DNA of 58,953 bases from a virus: positions 1-58,953 of the IMG/VR virus record IMGVR_UViG_3300009788_000015. The stretch is one strand, 5' to 3'. This document shows positions 7,376 through 14,956 of this stretch, one piece after another. The notes below the pieces were generated by a model. It was given only the letters and a program-made list of their open reading frames with translations. It was not told the DNA's origin and did no database searches. The translations under genes and the position numbers were made by a program. The stretch's first letter is position 1; every line of letters starts with the position of its first letter.

Positions 7376-8434
7376 CTAGCTCTCCCTGGTGACCAGGCGG
7401 GCGAACTTGACCTGCTTCCGCTCGGGGAACACGCGGTTCCACGAGCCGGCGTTCTGCAGGTCGTTGGCGCCGGTGCCGTTGCCCGGGCCACCGTTCGGGG
7501 CCGTGCCCGTGTAGGCGTGGCCCACCGGGTGCTGCGACCACTGGATGCGGGAAAACAGGATCTCCTGCCCACCGCCGTTGCCGGCCTGCGGCTCGCGGTC
7601 GACCTCGGTCGGGACCTTCGCCCCCGCCACGCCCAGGCGGGTCGCGCCCGCGCCGAACAACCAGGTGTCGAAGACGCCGCCTGCGTTGGGCAGCCCGTCG
7701 TCGACGAGCACTTCGCGGCCAAGGAACGTCGGGATCTGGATCTCGCCCCGCGCGTCCGGGATGAAGTCGATCAGGTTGTTCTTCTGCATCCGGTTGAAGA
7801 CGATGCTGTGGACCATCACCAACGTCAGGCCCTCCATGCTGTCGCCCATCGTCACCGCCGCGTCGAGGAACGCCTCGGCGCTGAAGTTGGTGACGCCGTC
7901 GACGAAGGCGCCGCCACTGATGTCGTTCTGGTAGTCGCCGGCGTCGTTGGCGACGTTGTCGGCGATCACGCCGTTCCAGGTCGCGATGAAGATCGCCTGC
8001 AGACGCCGGGTCCAGTAGAAGGCGACCCGCGAGGCGATGGCGGCCATGGGGTCCTCGCCGGCCAGCGCGGCCGCGAGGTCGGCACTCGACCAACTGTTGT
8101 TGCGGTTGAGCCTGACGGCGATCTCCTGGTCGGTCTCGATCTTCAGCGGCGTCGAGTCCAGTCGGGTCGCCGGCGTGCCGGCGCCGAAGTTCGCGGCGAT
8201 AATGTCGGCGACGTCGTCGGTGGACACGTTGTCCGCGTCGTTGTCGAGGTCACGGAAGGACGGAACGTTGAAGGTCAGCCCACCACCGCCGAGCAACTGG
8301 TCGAGGAGGGCGTCTCGCGACAGGGCACCGGACTGCACGATCCGGGCCTTCTCCTCGGTGAGCTGCTGAACGTAGGGGGTGAAGACTTCGGGGACGACGA
8401 TGTCCGCTACTTGGGTCAGTGGACCTGCGGCCAT
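7376..8434 (-). CDS. Major capsid protein (HK97-fold expected)
   Basis: A 352-aa product of typical coat protein size, following the scaffold gene. Recognisable coat-like stretches include VPEVFTPYVQQLTEEKARI near the N-terminus (N-arm), GGGLTFNVPSFRDLDNDADN, a central alpha-rich segment with AFYWTRRLQAIF, and VHSIVFNRMQKNNLIDFIP, which matches the spine/P-domain region of phage coat proteins. The ribosome site (AGGAG) is good and the gene is preceded by a 203-bp non-coding stretch, the largest gap in the head operon. It should form the icosahedral shell with the scaffold at 8638-9534. Confidence 0.85.
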   Translation of the reverse strand: MAAGPLTQVADIVVPEVFTPYVQQLTEEKARIVQSGALSRDALLDQLLGGGGLTFNVPSFRDLDNDADNVSTDDVADIIAANFGAGTPATRLDSTPLKIETDQEIAVRLNRNNSWSSADLAAALAGEDPMAAIASRVAFYWTRRLQAIFIATWNGVIADNVANDAGDYQNDISGGAFVDGVTNFSAEAFLDAAVTMGDSMEGLTLVMVHSIVFNRMQKNNLIDFIPDARGEIQIPTFLGREVLVDDGLPNAGGVFDTWLFGAGATRLGVAGAKVPTEVDREPQAGNGGGQEILFSRIQWSQHPVGHAYTGTAPNGGPGNGTGANDLQNAGSWNRVFPERKQVKFARLVTRES

Positions 8435-8637
8435 GGTGTGGCTCCTGTTGGTTCGAGTTTGGGATGCGTAATTCCCGTCGAACCAAGCCCTACGGCCGGC
8501 CCGCCGTTGGAGACTCTTCCCGACTGTCGCCTACGCGAGCCGGGATCCCTCATCGCAGCGGGAGCGGGCCCGCGTGCCTACGCGGCGGACCCGTGGGGGA
8601 GACCATGCACCCCCGACGTCCAGAACACAAGCCCTTG
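8435..8637. other. Non-coding gap upstream of the major capsid gene
   Basis: No credible gene is visible here on either strand. A short inverted repeat (TGGGGG...CCCCCA type, around 8590-8612) could form a hairpin but has no T-run, so it is not a clear terminator. The stretch may hold a capsid promoter or mRNA processing site; no convincing -35/-10 pair was found. Confidence 0.5.
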
Positions 8638-9534
8638 TCAGGCCGTGGCTGCAGTCTTCGGCTTCGGCCGGGGTCCCCCGACCGTGGTCCCGGCGGCCTT
8701 TGCCATGGCGTCGGCGCGCTCCTTGCCGTGCTGGCGGACGAACGCGCCCTGCTTGGTCATGTTCCAGCGCCCCTCCTCCCCGTTCCACGGGTTGGCGCCC
8801 CCCGGGCCACCCCTGCCGGCGATCGAGTCCTTGGACCCACCCCCGACCGACTCGGGCCACCAATGCCTGCGCTTCTCCTGGATCTCCGTGAGCCAGGCCG
8901 TGGGGTCCAGGCCCGGGGTGATGCCGATGTTGTCGCGCGTCACGACCGCGCCGTCGTCCTCGCGGATCTCGAACACCCGGTCCCCGAGGAGCAGGGCGTC
9001 CTCCTGGGCGTCTGGCAGCACCTTGGAGGCCATCAGGGCCTTCCGGAGCGAGTCGTGGATGGTCCGGGTCTTGTCCGCCGCCTGGAACTTCGTGTTCTCC
9101 TCCAGGGCGACGTCGCGCTCCTTGGTCACGTCTTTCAACTTGCGTTCCACCGGGGCCAACTTGCTCTTGATGGTGCCCTCCACCCGGCGGTTGACGATCT
9201 CCTCGATCTGGGCCTCGTCGAGCTTGCCCTTGGAAGCCGCCTCGAGTTCAGGGATCCGGTCCAACTTCGTCGCCGTCTCGTCGTGCAGCTTCTTCCAGTC
9301 CTCGATCGGGGAGTCGGCGCCGACCGTGCCGTCCCCGAAAATGACCAGCTTCTCACGCAGGGTCGTCTTGTCGTTGGTGGCCTTACGCAGGCTCTCCTGG
9401 GATCGGTCGACGTCGGCCTGGGTCTTGACCCCCTGGATGCCGGTCAACTCAAACTTTCCGTTCTTCTCGGTGTAGAGGTCCTGGTATTGCTCGGGAATCT
9501 CGTCGAGCTTGTCGTGGACGTCCCTCAGAGCCAT
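8638..9534 (-). CDS. Capsid scaffolding protein
   Basis: A 298-aa highly charged, predominantly helical product upstream of the major capsid gene. Residues ~20-165 have coiled-coil heptads (QESLRKATNDKTTLREKL, VERKLKDVTKERDVALEE), typical of phage scaffolds. Residues ~165-225 form a folded segment (LLLGDRVFEIREDDGAVV, DPTAWLTEIQEKRRHWWP), followed by a Gly/Pro-rich region and a basic C-terminus, the usual coat-binding end. It should guide procapsid assembly and then leave the head. Composition, size and order (portal, MuF, scaffold, coat) support the call. Confidence 0.8.
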   Translation of the reverse strand: MALRDVHDKLDEIPEQYQDLYTEKNGKFELTGIQGVKTQADVDRSQESLRKATNDKTTLREKLVIFGDGTVGADSPIEDWKKLHDETATKLDRIPELEAASKGKLDEAQIEEIVNRRVEGTIKSKLAPVERKLKDVTKERDVALEENTKFQAADKTRTIHDSLRKALMASKVLPDAQEDALLLGDRVFEIREDDGAVVTRDNIGITPGLDPTAWLTEIQEKRRHWWPESVGGGSKDSIAGRGGPGGANPWNGEEGRWNMTKQGAFVRQHGKERADAMAKAAGTTVGGPRPKPKTAATA

Positions 9535-9594
9535 GCGTCACCTCCTGGGTTGTCTTCCTGCCGACTATCCCGTCGACCAGGAGCCAACTTGCTA

Positions 9595-10848
9595 TCACAG
9601 GAAGTCCTTCGGGTCCAGCCCGATAGCGCGGAATGCCGCGGCCTCGGTCTGGGCAAGCTGGTCCAGCGTGACCTCCTTGAAGGTCACCGGGTCAACGAAC
9701 TTGTCCAGCGTGAGGTTGCCGCGGCGGAACAGCGCACCCTTCGTCTTGCCCATCACGTCGTCCTGGAAGGCCGCGCTCTGCCTGCGCAGGAAGGTGGTGT
9801 AGTCAGTCTTCGCCGGGACGCGCCCGATGAGCTCACGCGTCCGCCGCCTCGCGAACTCGTCGAAAGCCCCCTTCGTGCCGCGCGGCAGGTTCGCACGGCG
9901 AGAACCGGTAATGCGCCCAAGGTCTTCCTGCGCGGCGAACTCGCGCACCAGGCCGCGCTCGGTGACGGGCTTCATCGGTCGGCGCCCAAGCGCCTCGGCG
10001 TCGAGGATGGCCACGCGCAGACTTCGCTCGTTGAAGTGCAGCGGCAAGACCGGGCCCTCGCCGATCGGGAACCGCCGGCCGTCCAGGCTCCGACAGATCG
10101 GCGTGGTGACGCCGTCCAGGGTGGCGACGAACAGCTCATCGTCAAAGTGTTCCCGGTTTGCCTTGTAGAACTCCGCGCGCGCACGGCTGGCGATCGCGTT
10201 GGTGGCCGTCCTGGCGATCGCCTCGGCCTGGCGCCTGGTGACCTCCGTGACGCCGTTGCGACCCCGCAGGTTGACCGAGCCCACGATCCTCCGGCTGATC
10301 TCCGGGATCGAGTCCCCCTGGACCAAGCCAATCTGAATCTGCGCCTCGATTCGGGCCAGGTCCGCCTGCGCTAGGTTCTTTGACCACTGGCGCATTACCT
10401 TGCCCTCGAAGGGCCTGGTCGTGACGATCGACCGCAGCAGTTCCGGCGCGGGCAGGGTGGTGGAGATCACCACCGGCACAACGGTCTCGGTGATGGCCGC
10501 CACGAAGGCCGGCTCGGCCAGGGCCAGCTTCACCATCTCATTCTGGAACAGCACCGCGACCTCAGCGTGAGACTTGCCGCGGATCTTCCGCACGTCCTTG
10601 AGGAGCTGCTGCAACCGGTGAACCTGGGCCGGCGTCTCCAGGCCGGTCTGTCCCCGCAGCCGGTCGCGGACCACCCGCCGGAGGTCGGACTCGGAGGCAT
10701 CGAGCAGCTCCTTGACCTTTCGCGCGACCGAGCGGTCGAACCGCAGGAGCCCGACCTGGTGTCGGATCATGGCGTCGAGGAACTCCTCGTTCGACGTCCT
10801 GATCGGCCCCGGCTGCTGCAGCTCGGGCTGTCGCTTCCGGCTGGCCAC
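9595..10848 (-). CDS. MuF-like minor head (head morphogenesis) protein
   Basis: A 417-aa product from a GTG start. The central region carries the phage Mu F/SPP1 gp7 signature: a helical block (QADLARIEAQIQIGLVQGDS), AEAIARTATN, then DGVTTPICRSLDGRRFPIGEGPV and PLHFNERS, where the C-R-x-L-D-G and H-x-N-x-R-S pattern is diagnostic. The family is packaged in small numbers in the head and may be ejected with DNA. The C-terminal ~140 aa (GRVPAKTDYTTFLRRQ...) is an ordinary extension, not a recognised toxin domain. It follows the portal gene, as usual. Confidence 0.85.
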   Translation of the reverse strand: MASRKRQPELQQPGPIRTSNEEFLDAMIRHQVGLLRFDRSVARKVKELLDASESDLRRVVRDRLRGQTGLETPAQVHRLQQLLKDVRKIRGKSHAEVAVLFQNEMVKLALAEPAFVAAITETVVPVVISTTLPAPELLRSIVTTRPFEGKVMRQWSKNLAQADLARIEAQIQIGLVQGDSIPEISRRIVGSVNLRGRNGVTEVTRRQAEAIARTATNAIASRARAEFYKANREHFDDELFVATLDGVTTPICRSLDGRRFPIGEGPVLPLHFNERSLRVAILDAEALGRRPMKPVTERGLVREFAAQEDLGRITGSRRANLPRGTKGAFDEFARRRTRELIGRVPAKTDYTTFLRRQSAAFQDDVMGKTKGALFRRGNLTLDKFVDPVTFKEVTLDQLAQTEAAAFRAIGLDPKDFL

Positions 10849-10902
10849 CTATTTGGGCTTCGGCTTCGGTCGCGGCCGTCTGATCTTGATGTGACTAGAC
10901 AC
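10849..10902 (-). CDS. Possible 17-aa basic Pro-rich peptide between portal and MuF genes
   Basis: A GTG frame begins inside the last codons of the portal gene and stops (TAG) directly against the GTG start of the MuF gene. The product is VSSHIKIRRPRPKPKPK, strongly basic with alternating Pro/Lys. The exact stop-start abutment suggests at least a translational coupling device. A real function for the peptide is unproven. Confidence 0.3.
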   Translation of the reverse strand: MSSHIKIRRPRPKPKPK

Positions 10903-12517
10903 CTTCGTCCTCCTCGCTCTCGTCGGGCTCGTCCTCTCCGTCCTCGTCCCCGTCTTCGTCCTCGCCATCACCTGGTGGGGGCTGGTCCCCGTCGTCCTCA
11001 GGCCCGTCCTCGGCCGTCGACCCGCCGCCGCCCAACTCGAGGCCGGCCTCCGCGACGATCTTGTCGACCTCCTCCTGGAACGACAGCTCCGTGAAGCCCC
11101 GGTCCTGCAACTGCTTGTGGATGCTCTCTAGGGAGATCGGCGCGCCGAGGCTCTTGGCGGTCATGAACTCCACGACCTGCTGACCGCTGATCTGGTCGTC
11201 GACGAAGTCCAAGTTGGGGGCCACGACGACCTGCTCGGGGTCCAATTTCAACCACTCGGCGACGATCTTCAAGAGCGACTCCAGGGCGAACGCGCCGGCG
11301 AGCGCGATCTGGTTGAGCGTCGCCGTCTTCGCTGCCACGCGCACGCGCAAGGCCTCGCCCGACTGCTGGTCGCCGCCGACGGTGTCGAGCAGTTGCCCGC
11401 CCTTCGCGCCCGCCCGGGTGTAGTCGTTCTCCAGCGACAGGCGCATCTCAGACAGCCCCGAGGAGTCAACGCCAATGAACTTCGCGTCGGCGCTCTGCGG
11501 GAGGTTGATGGACGCGCCCGCGCCCACGCGGTGTTCCTCGTCGTCCGTCGCGCCAATCACGACGAGGGTGTCCTGGCCCTGCAGGAACAGCGCCTGGCGG
11601 TAGTCCGCCTCGCCGCAGTAGATCGCGAGCGTGAGGTTCGACAGTCCGAGCAGCGGGGGGTCGTCCGGCTCCGGCGTGATGTCCTTGGTGTTGACGAACA
11701 CGAAGGGGATCTTGTTCAGCGTTTCCCCCCTGATCGAGGGGGTGATGAGCCGCGACGGCGTAAACGTGGTGTTGTTCTCGCGGAAGACGCCCATGCGGTA
11801 GACGCCCTCCCCCTCGGGCAGGTTCATCACCGGTTCTTCGCCCCCCTCCCCCGTGCCCGTGCCGCGCGCGTTGGGCCCCTGCACCGCGGCGACGGCCGCC
11901 TCGTCGGTCTCGTCCTTCAGCAGCAGCAGCACGCGGAACTTCTGCTGCTCCTCCCACTCGAAGTCGCCTATGCGCTCGTTCTCGGTCTCGTCGATCGAGA
12001 CGAAGTTGAGGTTCTGGACCTCGATGCCGTCACTGCGTCCCTCGTCCCAGTTGATGACGGTCTCGCCCTGGTTGATGACGAGGTAGGGCTTGTCCTTGCG
12101 CTCGCCCTTGTCGGCCACGTCGGCGAGCAGCCCGGCGCGCCCGGTGACCAGCTGTTCCTCGTTGATGCGCCGCAGGAACATCTGCAGCGACTCGTTGCGC
12201 GCCGTGGCGTCCTCGCGCATGAACTCCATCTTCTCGGGCAGCTCGATCGTCGCGGGCTTGTGATGCATCACGCCGAGCAACGCCTCGACCGCCTCACGCA
12301 CCAAGTCGGGGAATCGAGAGCGCTTGCGATAGGCGTCATACGCCTTGAACCCCTTCTGCTCGGGCCGTTCGAGGCCGTCCGCGATCATCCCCGCCGTCGC
12401 CGGCAGGTAGCGGAACGCCGCCTGCTTGACGATGCGCTCGCCCCGATACGTCTCGCGCATCTGCTGCAGGTCGGGCCGGTGCTCGTCGTAGAACGGGTGC
12501 TTGCTGTCGACTCCCAT
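10895..12517 (-). CDS. Portal protein (DUF4055 family)
   Basis: A 540-aa product starting MGVDSKHPFYDEHRPDL, followed by RETYRGERIVKQAAFRYLP and AVEALLGVMHHKPATIELP, the recognisable opening of the DUF4055 portal family. Later stretches (GRAGLLADVADKGE, NKIPFVFVNTKDITPEPDDPPLLGLSNL, YRQALFLQGQDTLVV) also fit. Portals form the dodecameric ring at the packaging vertex. The C-terminal ~40 aa is extremely acidic (runs of Glu/Asp). It lies directly downstream of the large terminase and a small membrane-type peptide gene. Confidence 0.9.
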   Translation of the reverse strand: MGVDSKHPFYDEHRPDLQQMRETYRGERIVKQAAFRYLPATAGMIADGLERPEQKGFKAYDAYRKRSRFPDLVREAVEALLGVMHHKPATIELPEKMEFMREDATARNESLQMFLRRINEEQLVTGRAGLLADVADKGERKDKPYLVINQGETVINWDEGRSDGIEVQNLNFVSIDETENERIGDFEWEEQQKFRVLLLLKDETDEAAVAAVQGPNARGTGTGEGGEEPVMNLPEGEGVYRMGVFRENNTTFTPSRLITPSIRGETLNKIPFVFVNTKDITPEPDDPPLLGLSNLTLAIYCGEADYRQALFLQGQDTLVVIGATDDEEHRVGAGASINLPQSADAKFIGVDSSGLSEMRLSLENDYTRAGAKGGQLLDTVGGDQQSGEALRVRVAAKTATLNQIALAGAFALESLLKIVAEWLKLDPEQVVVAPNLDFVDDQISGQQVVEFMTAKSLGAPISLESIHKQLQDRGFTELSFQEEVDKIVAEAGLELGGGGSTAEDGPEDDGDQPPPGDGEDEDGDEDGEDEPDESEEDEGV

Positions 12518-12520
12518 GGT

Positions 12521-12628
12521 TCAGTCCTCTCTCTTCCGCCTGTAGTAACGAAGCGCAGCGAGCACACCAGCGACGGCCACCACCACCCCGCATATGTGCT
12601 CGACATCGACGTGTATCCCTAAGACCAT
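12521..12628 (-). CDS. 35-aa single-span membrane peptide between terminase and portal
   Basis: An ATG frame whose start overlaps the large terminase stop (TGATG) and whose end carries the ribosome site of the portal gene. The product has one hydrophobic segment (CGVVVAVAGVLAALRYY) followed by a basic tail (RRKRED), a classic small type I/III membrane topology. This position is unusual for a membrane protein; it could be a holin-like or antiholin-like peptide or a membrane anchor during assembly. The gene is supported by overlap and composition, not by family. Confidence 0.55.
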   Translation of the reverse strand: MVLGIHVDVEHICGVVVAVAGVLAALRYYRRKRED

Positions 12629-14208
12629 CAGTACATCCCCACGGTCGAGCCGCTGCGCGCCTGCGTCCCGACGGCCCGCACGCGGTAGCGGACCTCGTCG
12701 CCGACGTGATCCTCCGCGTCGGTGTCCACGTCGTCCAGGTCGCGCTCGTCACGCGGCAGCGCTAGCACGGTGCGTAGGAACTGCCCGCACTCGCGCTCGA
12801 TGACGAACAGCCCGGGGAGTTCACGCGGCCCCTCCTTGTTGGGCTGCGCGTTGCGGATGAGCTTGCGCATCATCTCCCAGCCGAGCTTGCGCGAGCCCGG
12901 CCTCTTGTCCGCGGAGAGCCAGGAGACCCCCTTGTAGACCCGGCCCTCGATGCGGACAGGCTGCGCCATGTCGTGCGCGATGCACACGCCGTTCTCGACC
13001 ACGAAGATCGAGGAGTCGGCCGGCCCGGCCTTCACGCGGCAGTTCTCGCCCCTGCGCCAGCCCCACATCAGCTCCCTCTCGACGATCCCTTTGGCTATGT
13101 CGATTGCCAGCATCCGCAGGCCTTCGTTGGGCCTGCCCGTGAACCCGTACCACTCACGCACGCGGAACAGGTCGCCGCGCACCGTCGAGACCACGCGACC
13201 GTCGTCGAGGCGCAGGTCGGAGCCGTCGCTCTGCGCCCACCACCCGACCGAGAAGGGCCTGGAGCTACCCCAGTCGAACGCGCGGTCGAGCCGCCAGCTC
13301 GACGGCACCTGGAAGCTGGGCACGACGTTGCGCCGCTGGTCCCACACGTCGTCGAACATCCCGCCGGCGACGAAGTCCCACGACCCGTCGAGCCACGCGC
13401 GGGCCATGGCCTCGTTGGTCGCCGCGGCCGTGATGGTCTGCTTGTACTTCGGGTCGGCCTCGGTGAGGATCTTGTTCTCGTCGATGTGGCCGTGGATGGC
13501 GCAGCGAGGCGGCTCCTCGCGGCCGTCGATGTCGACGGGGCGCGCCCGCACCACCGTCTTCCACCACTGGCCGTGCAGGCCGAAGCGCTCCTTGACCCAG
13601 TTGTGCCCGACGCCGTAGGGGTTGGTCGTCGCGCGCACCATGCGGGGCACGCCCATCGTGCTCGACCGGCAGCAGGCGAACATGGACCGGTAGCACTCGT
13701 CGGTGTTCCAGCTGGTCAGCTCCTCCCAGCCCACGAAGGGGTACTCGTGGCCGTGATAGTTCCAGTAGTTCTCCGGGCGCGCCATGTGCCGCAGCAGCAG
13801 CATTTCGCCGTCCGGCCACTCCCACCGCATCCCCGAGCGGTTGAACTTGGCGCGGGGGAATATCTGGCGGAACCACTTCTCCGACTTAACCTGCACGTCG
13901 GCGAGCTGGGGGTAGGTCTGCCGGAAGATGACGCCGCGCCAGGCCGCGCCGTGCCCGGCGTCGACGTGCTGCGCGAACGCCATGAGCAGCCCGTCCGTCT
14001 TGCCCGGCCCGCGCGTGCCGTGGTAGAGCACCTCGAACAAGGGGCACTCCATGAACTCGGTCTGGCTGCCGGGCTGCGGCGCCCAGACGACCGGACGGCC
14101 GTCGACGACGCGGGGCCGCGACGGGAGCTCCTCCCCACGCGCCACCTCGAGCCGCGCGTCGAAGGCCTCCTGCTCCACCTCGGTGACCGTCGCGACGAGC
14201 TCGGTCAC
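12628..14208 (-). CDS. terL: Terminase large subunit (packaging ATPase/nuclease)
   Basis: A 526-aa product. The start is the GTG at 14208, overlapping the upstream stop (GTGA) with GGAGGG ahead of it. The ATPase domain has a Walker A-like GTRGPGKT at ~64-71, an arginine/adenine region (VIFRQTYPQLADVQVKSE) and a Walker B-like FVGWEEL. The C-terminal nuclease half includes RAFDWGSSRPFSVGWW and IFVVENGVCIAHDM. It cuts and pumps DNA into the procapsid with the small subunit at 14423-14941. Confidence 0.9.
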   Translation of the reverse strand: MTELVATVTEVEQEAFDARLEVARGEELPSRPRVVDGRPVVWAPQPGSQTEFMECPLFEVLYHGTRGPGKTDGLLMAFAQHVDAGHGAAWRGVIFRQTYPQLADVQVKSEKWFRQIFPRAKFNRSGMRWEWPDGEMLLLRHMARPENYWNYHGHEYPFVGWEELTSWNTDECYRSMFACCRSSTMGVPRMVRATTNPYGVGHNWVKERFGLHGQWWKTVVRARPVDIDGREEPPRCAIHGHIDENKILTEADPKYKQTITAAATNEAMARAWLDGSWDFVAGGMFDDVWDQRRNVVPSFQVPSSWRLDRAFDWGSSRPFSVGWWAQSDGSDLRLDDGRVVSTVRGDLFRVREWYGFTGRPNEGLRMLAIDIAKGIVERELMWGWRRGENCRVKAGPADSSIFVVENGVCIAHDMAQPVRIEGRVYKGVSWLSADKRPGSRKLGWEMMRKLIRNAQPNKEGPRELPGLFVIERECGQFLRTVLALPRDERDLDDVDTDAEDHVGDEVRYRVRAVGTQARSGSTVGMY

Positions 14209-14426
14209 GGCACCCTCCACCCCAGCAGCTTGACGTAGACGTGCCACCCGCACTTGTGAACGACGCTGGCGTTCACCAAGCCCTCGTCGGTCACCTCGTG
14301 GTCGAGCACCGACGTCTGGCTGCACGTGGGGCAGCAGAGGATCACGGCCTCTTCCCCCCAGAGCGCCCACTGCCCGGGGCCAGGCGTCGTGCCGTCCTCC
14401 GCCCTGGCCATCTCTACTCGGTTCAC
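14205..14426 (-). CDS. 73-aa Cys/His-rich (zinc-ribbon-like) protein between terminase subunits
   Basis: The frame begins with a GTG overlapping the small terminase stop (GTGA) and ends overlapping the large terminase GTG, so three genes are tightly coupled. The product contains CCPTCS and a later HKCGWH, four to five potential zinc ligands in a beta-ribbon-like context (EEAVILCCPTC ... VVHKCGWHVYV). A zinc ribbon next to the terminase could bind DNA or bridge the subunits. This is inference; no named family is recognised. Confidence 0.65.
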   Translation of the reverse strand: MNRVEMARAEDGTTPGPGQWALWGEEAVILCCPTCSQTSVLDHEVTDEGLVNASVVHKCGWHVYVKLLGWRVP

Positions 14427-14941
14427 CCGAGCAGCTCCTCGGCCTCCCTCTTCCCGCTGCCGTTGGCACCGGGGGCCGCGCGAGTGAGGTTCTTGACGCG
14501 CTGCTCCTCGATCCACTCCTCGGGCGTCCTCTGCGCCGGCGCCACCAGGACGCCCACCATGCTCGGCTCGACCTGGTGAATGAGCTTGTCTTCCTGTCGC
14601 CAACCGAACTGGCACTTCATGATGAACATCCCGCAGATGGCGGACTGGGGGTGCTTGTCGTCGGTGGCCTTCTTGAAGAGCGAGGCGGCGACCTTGGCCT
14701 TGACCTTCGAGCGGCCCGTCGCAAGCTCCTGCCGGAAGTGCTCCCGAAGGGTCTTGTCGGAGATCCCCTTGCCCGTTCGCGGGTTGAGGATGACGACCGC
14801 GACCTCCTCCTGAGTCATGCCCAACCCCGCCATCAGCTCGACCTGCTGGCGCTGCTCCGCCGTGGGCCGAAAGGGCGGCATGCCCTTCCACCGCCTGGCG
14901 CCCTGCTTCTTCGCCACCGCCTTCTTTCGACGCGCAACCAT
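14423..14941 (-). CDS. terS: Terminase small subunit-like DNA-binding protein
   Basis: A 172-aa product with a basic N-terminus (MVARRKKAVAKKQGARRWK), then a helix-turn-helix region FRPTAEQRQQVELMAGLGMTQEEVAVVI ... GISDKTLREHFRQELATG, the pattern of small terminase/packaging recognition proteins. The middle (KVAASLFKKATDDKHPQSAICGMFIMK) fits the oligomerisation part. It lies directly upstream of the large terminase. It should recognise the packaging site. The C-terminal residues EELLG recur at the ends of several other DNA-related proteins of this phage. Confidence 0.75.
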   Translation of the reverse strand: MVARRKKAVAKKQGARRWKGMPPFRPTAEQRQQVELMAGLGMTQEEVAVVILNPRTGKGISDKTLREHFRQELATGRSKVKAKVAASLFKKATDDKHPQSAICGMFIMKCQFGWRQEDKLIHQVEPSMVGVLVAPAQRTPEEWIEEQRVKNLTRAAPGANGSGKREAEELLG

Positions 14942-14956
14942 GCTCCACCTCCTCTG

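Noticed and set aside
8435-8637. Short frames upstream of the major capsid gene
   Set aside because: Products are Arg/Pro-rich, lack ribosome sites or run into the capsid gene in another frame.
6560-9475. 971-codon open frame on the plus strand
   Set aside because: It lies opposite the capsid and scaffold genes and its product is Arg/Gly/Asp/Val biased. It is the complement of G+C-rich coding DNA.
9595-10848. Toxin domain at the C-terminus of the MuF-like protein
   Set aside because: Some MuF proteins carry polymorphic toxins, but this C-terminus is short, helical and without any nuclease or ADP-ribosyltransferase motif.
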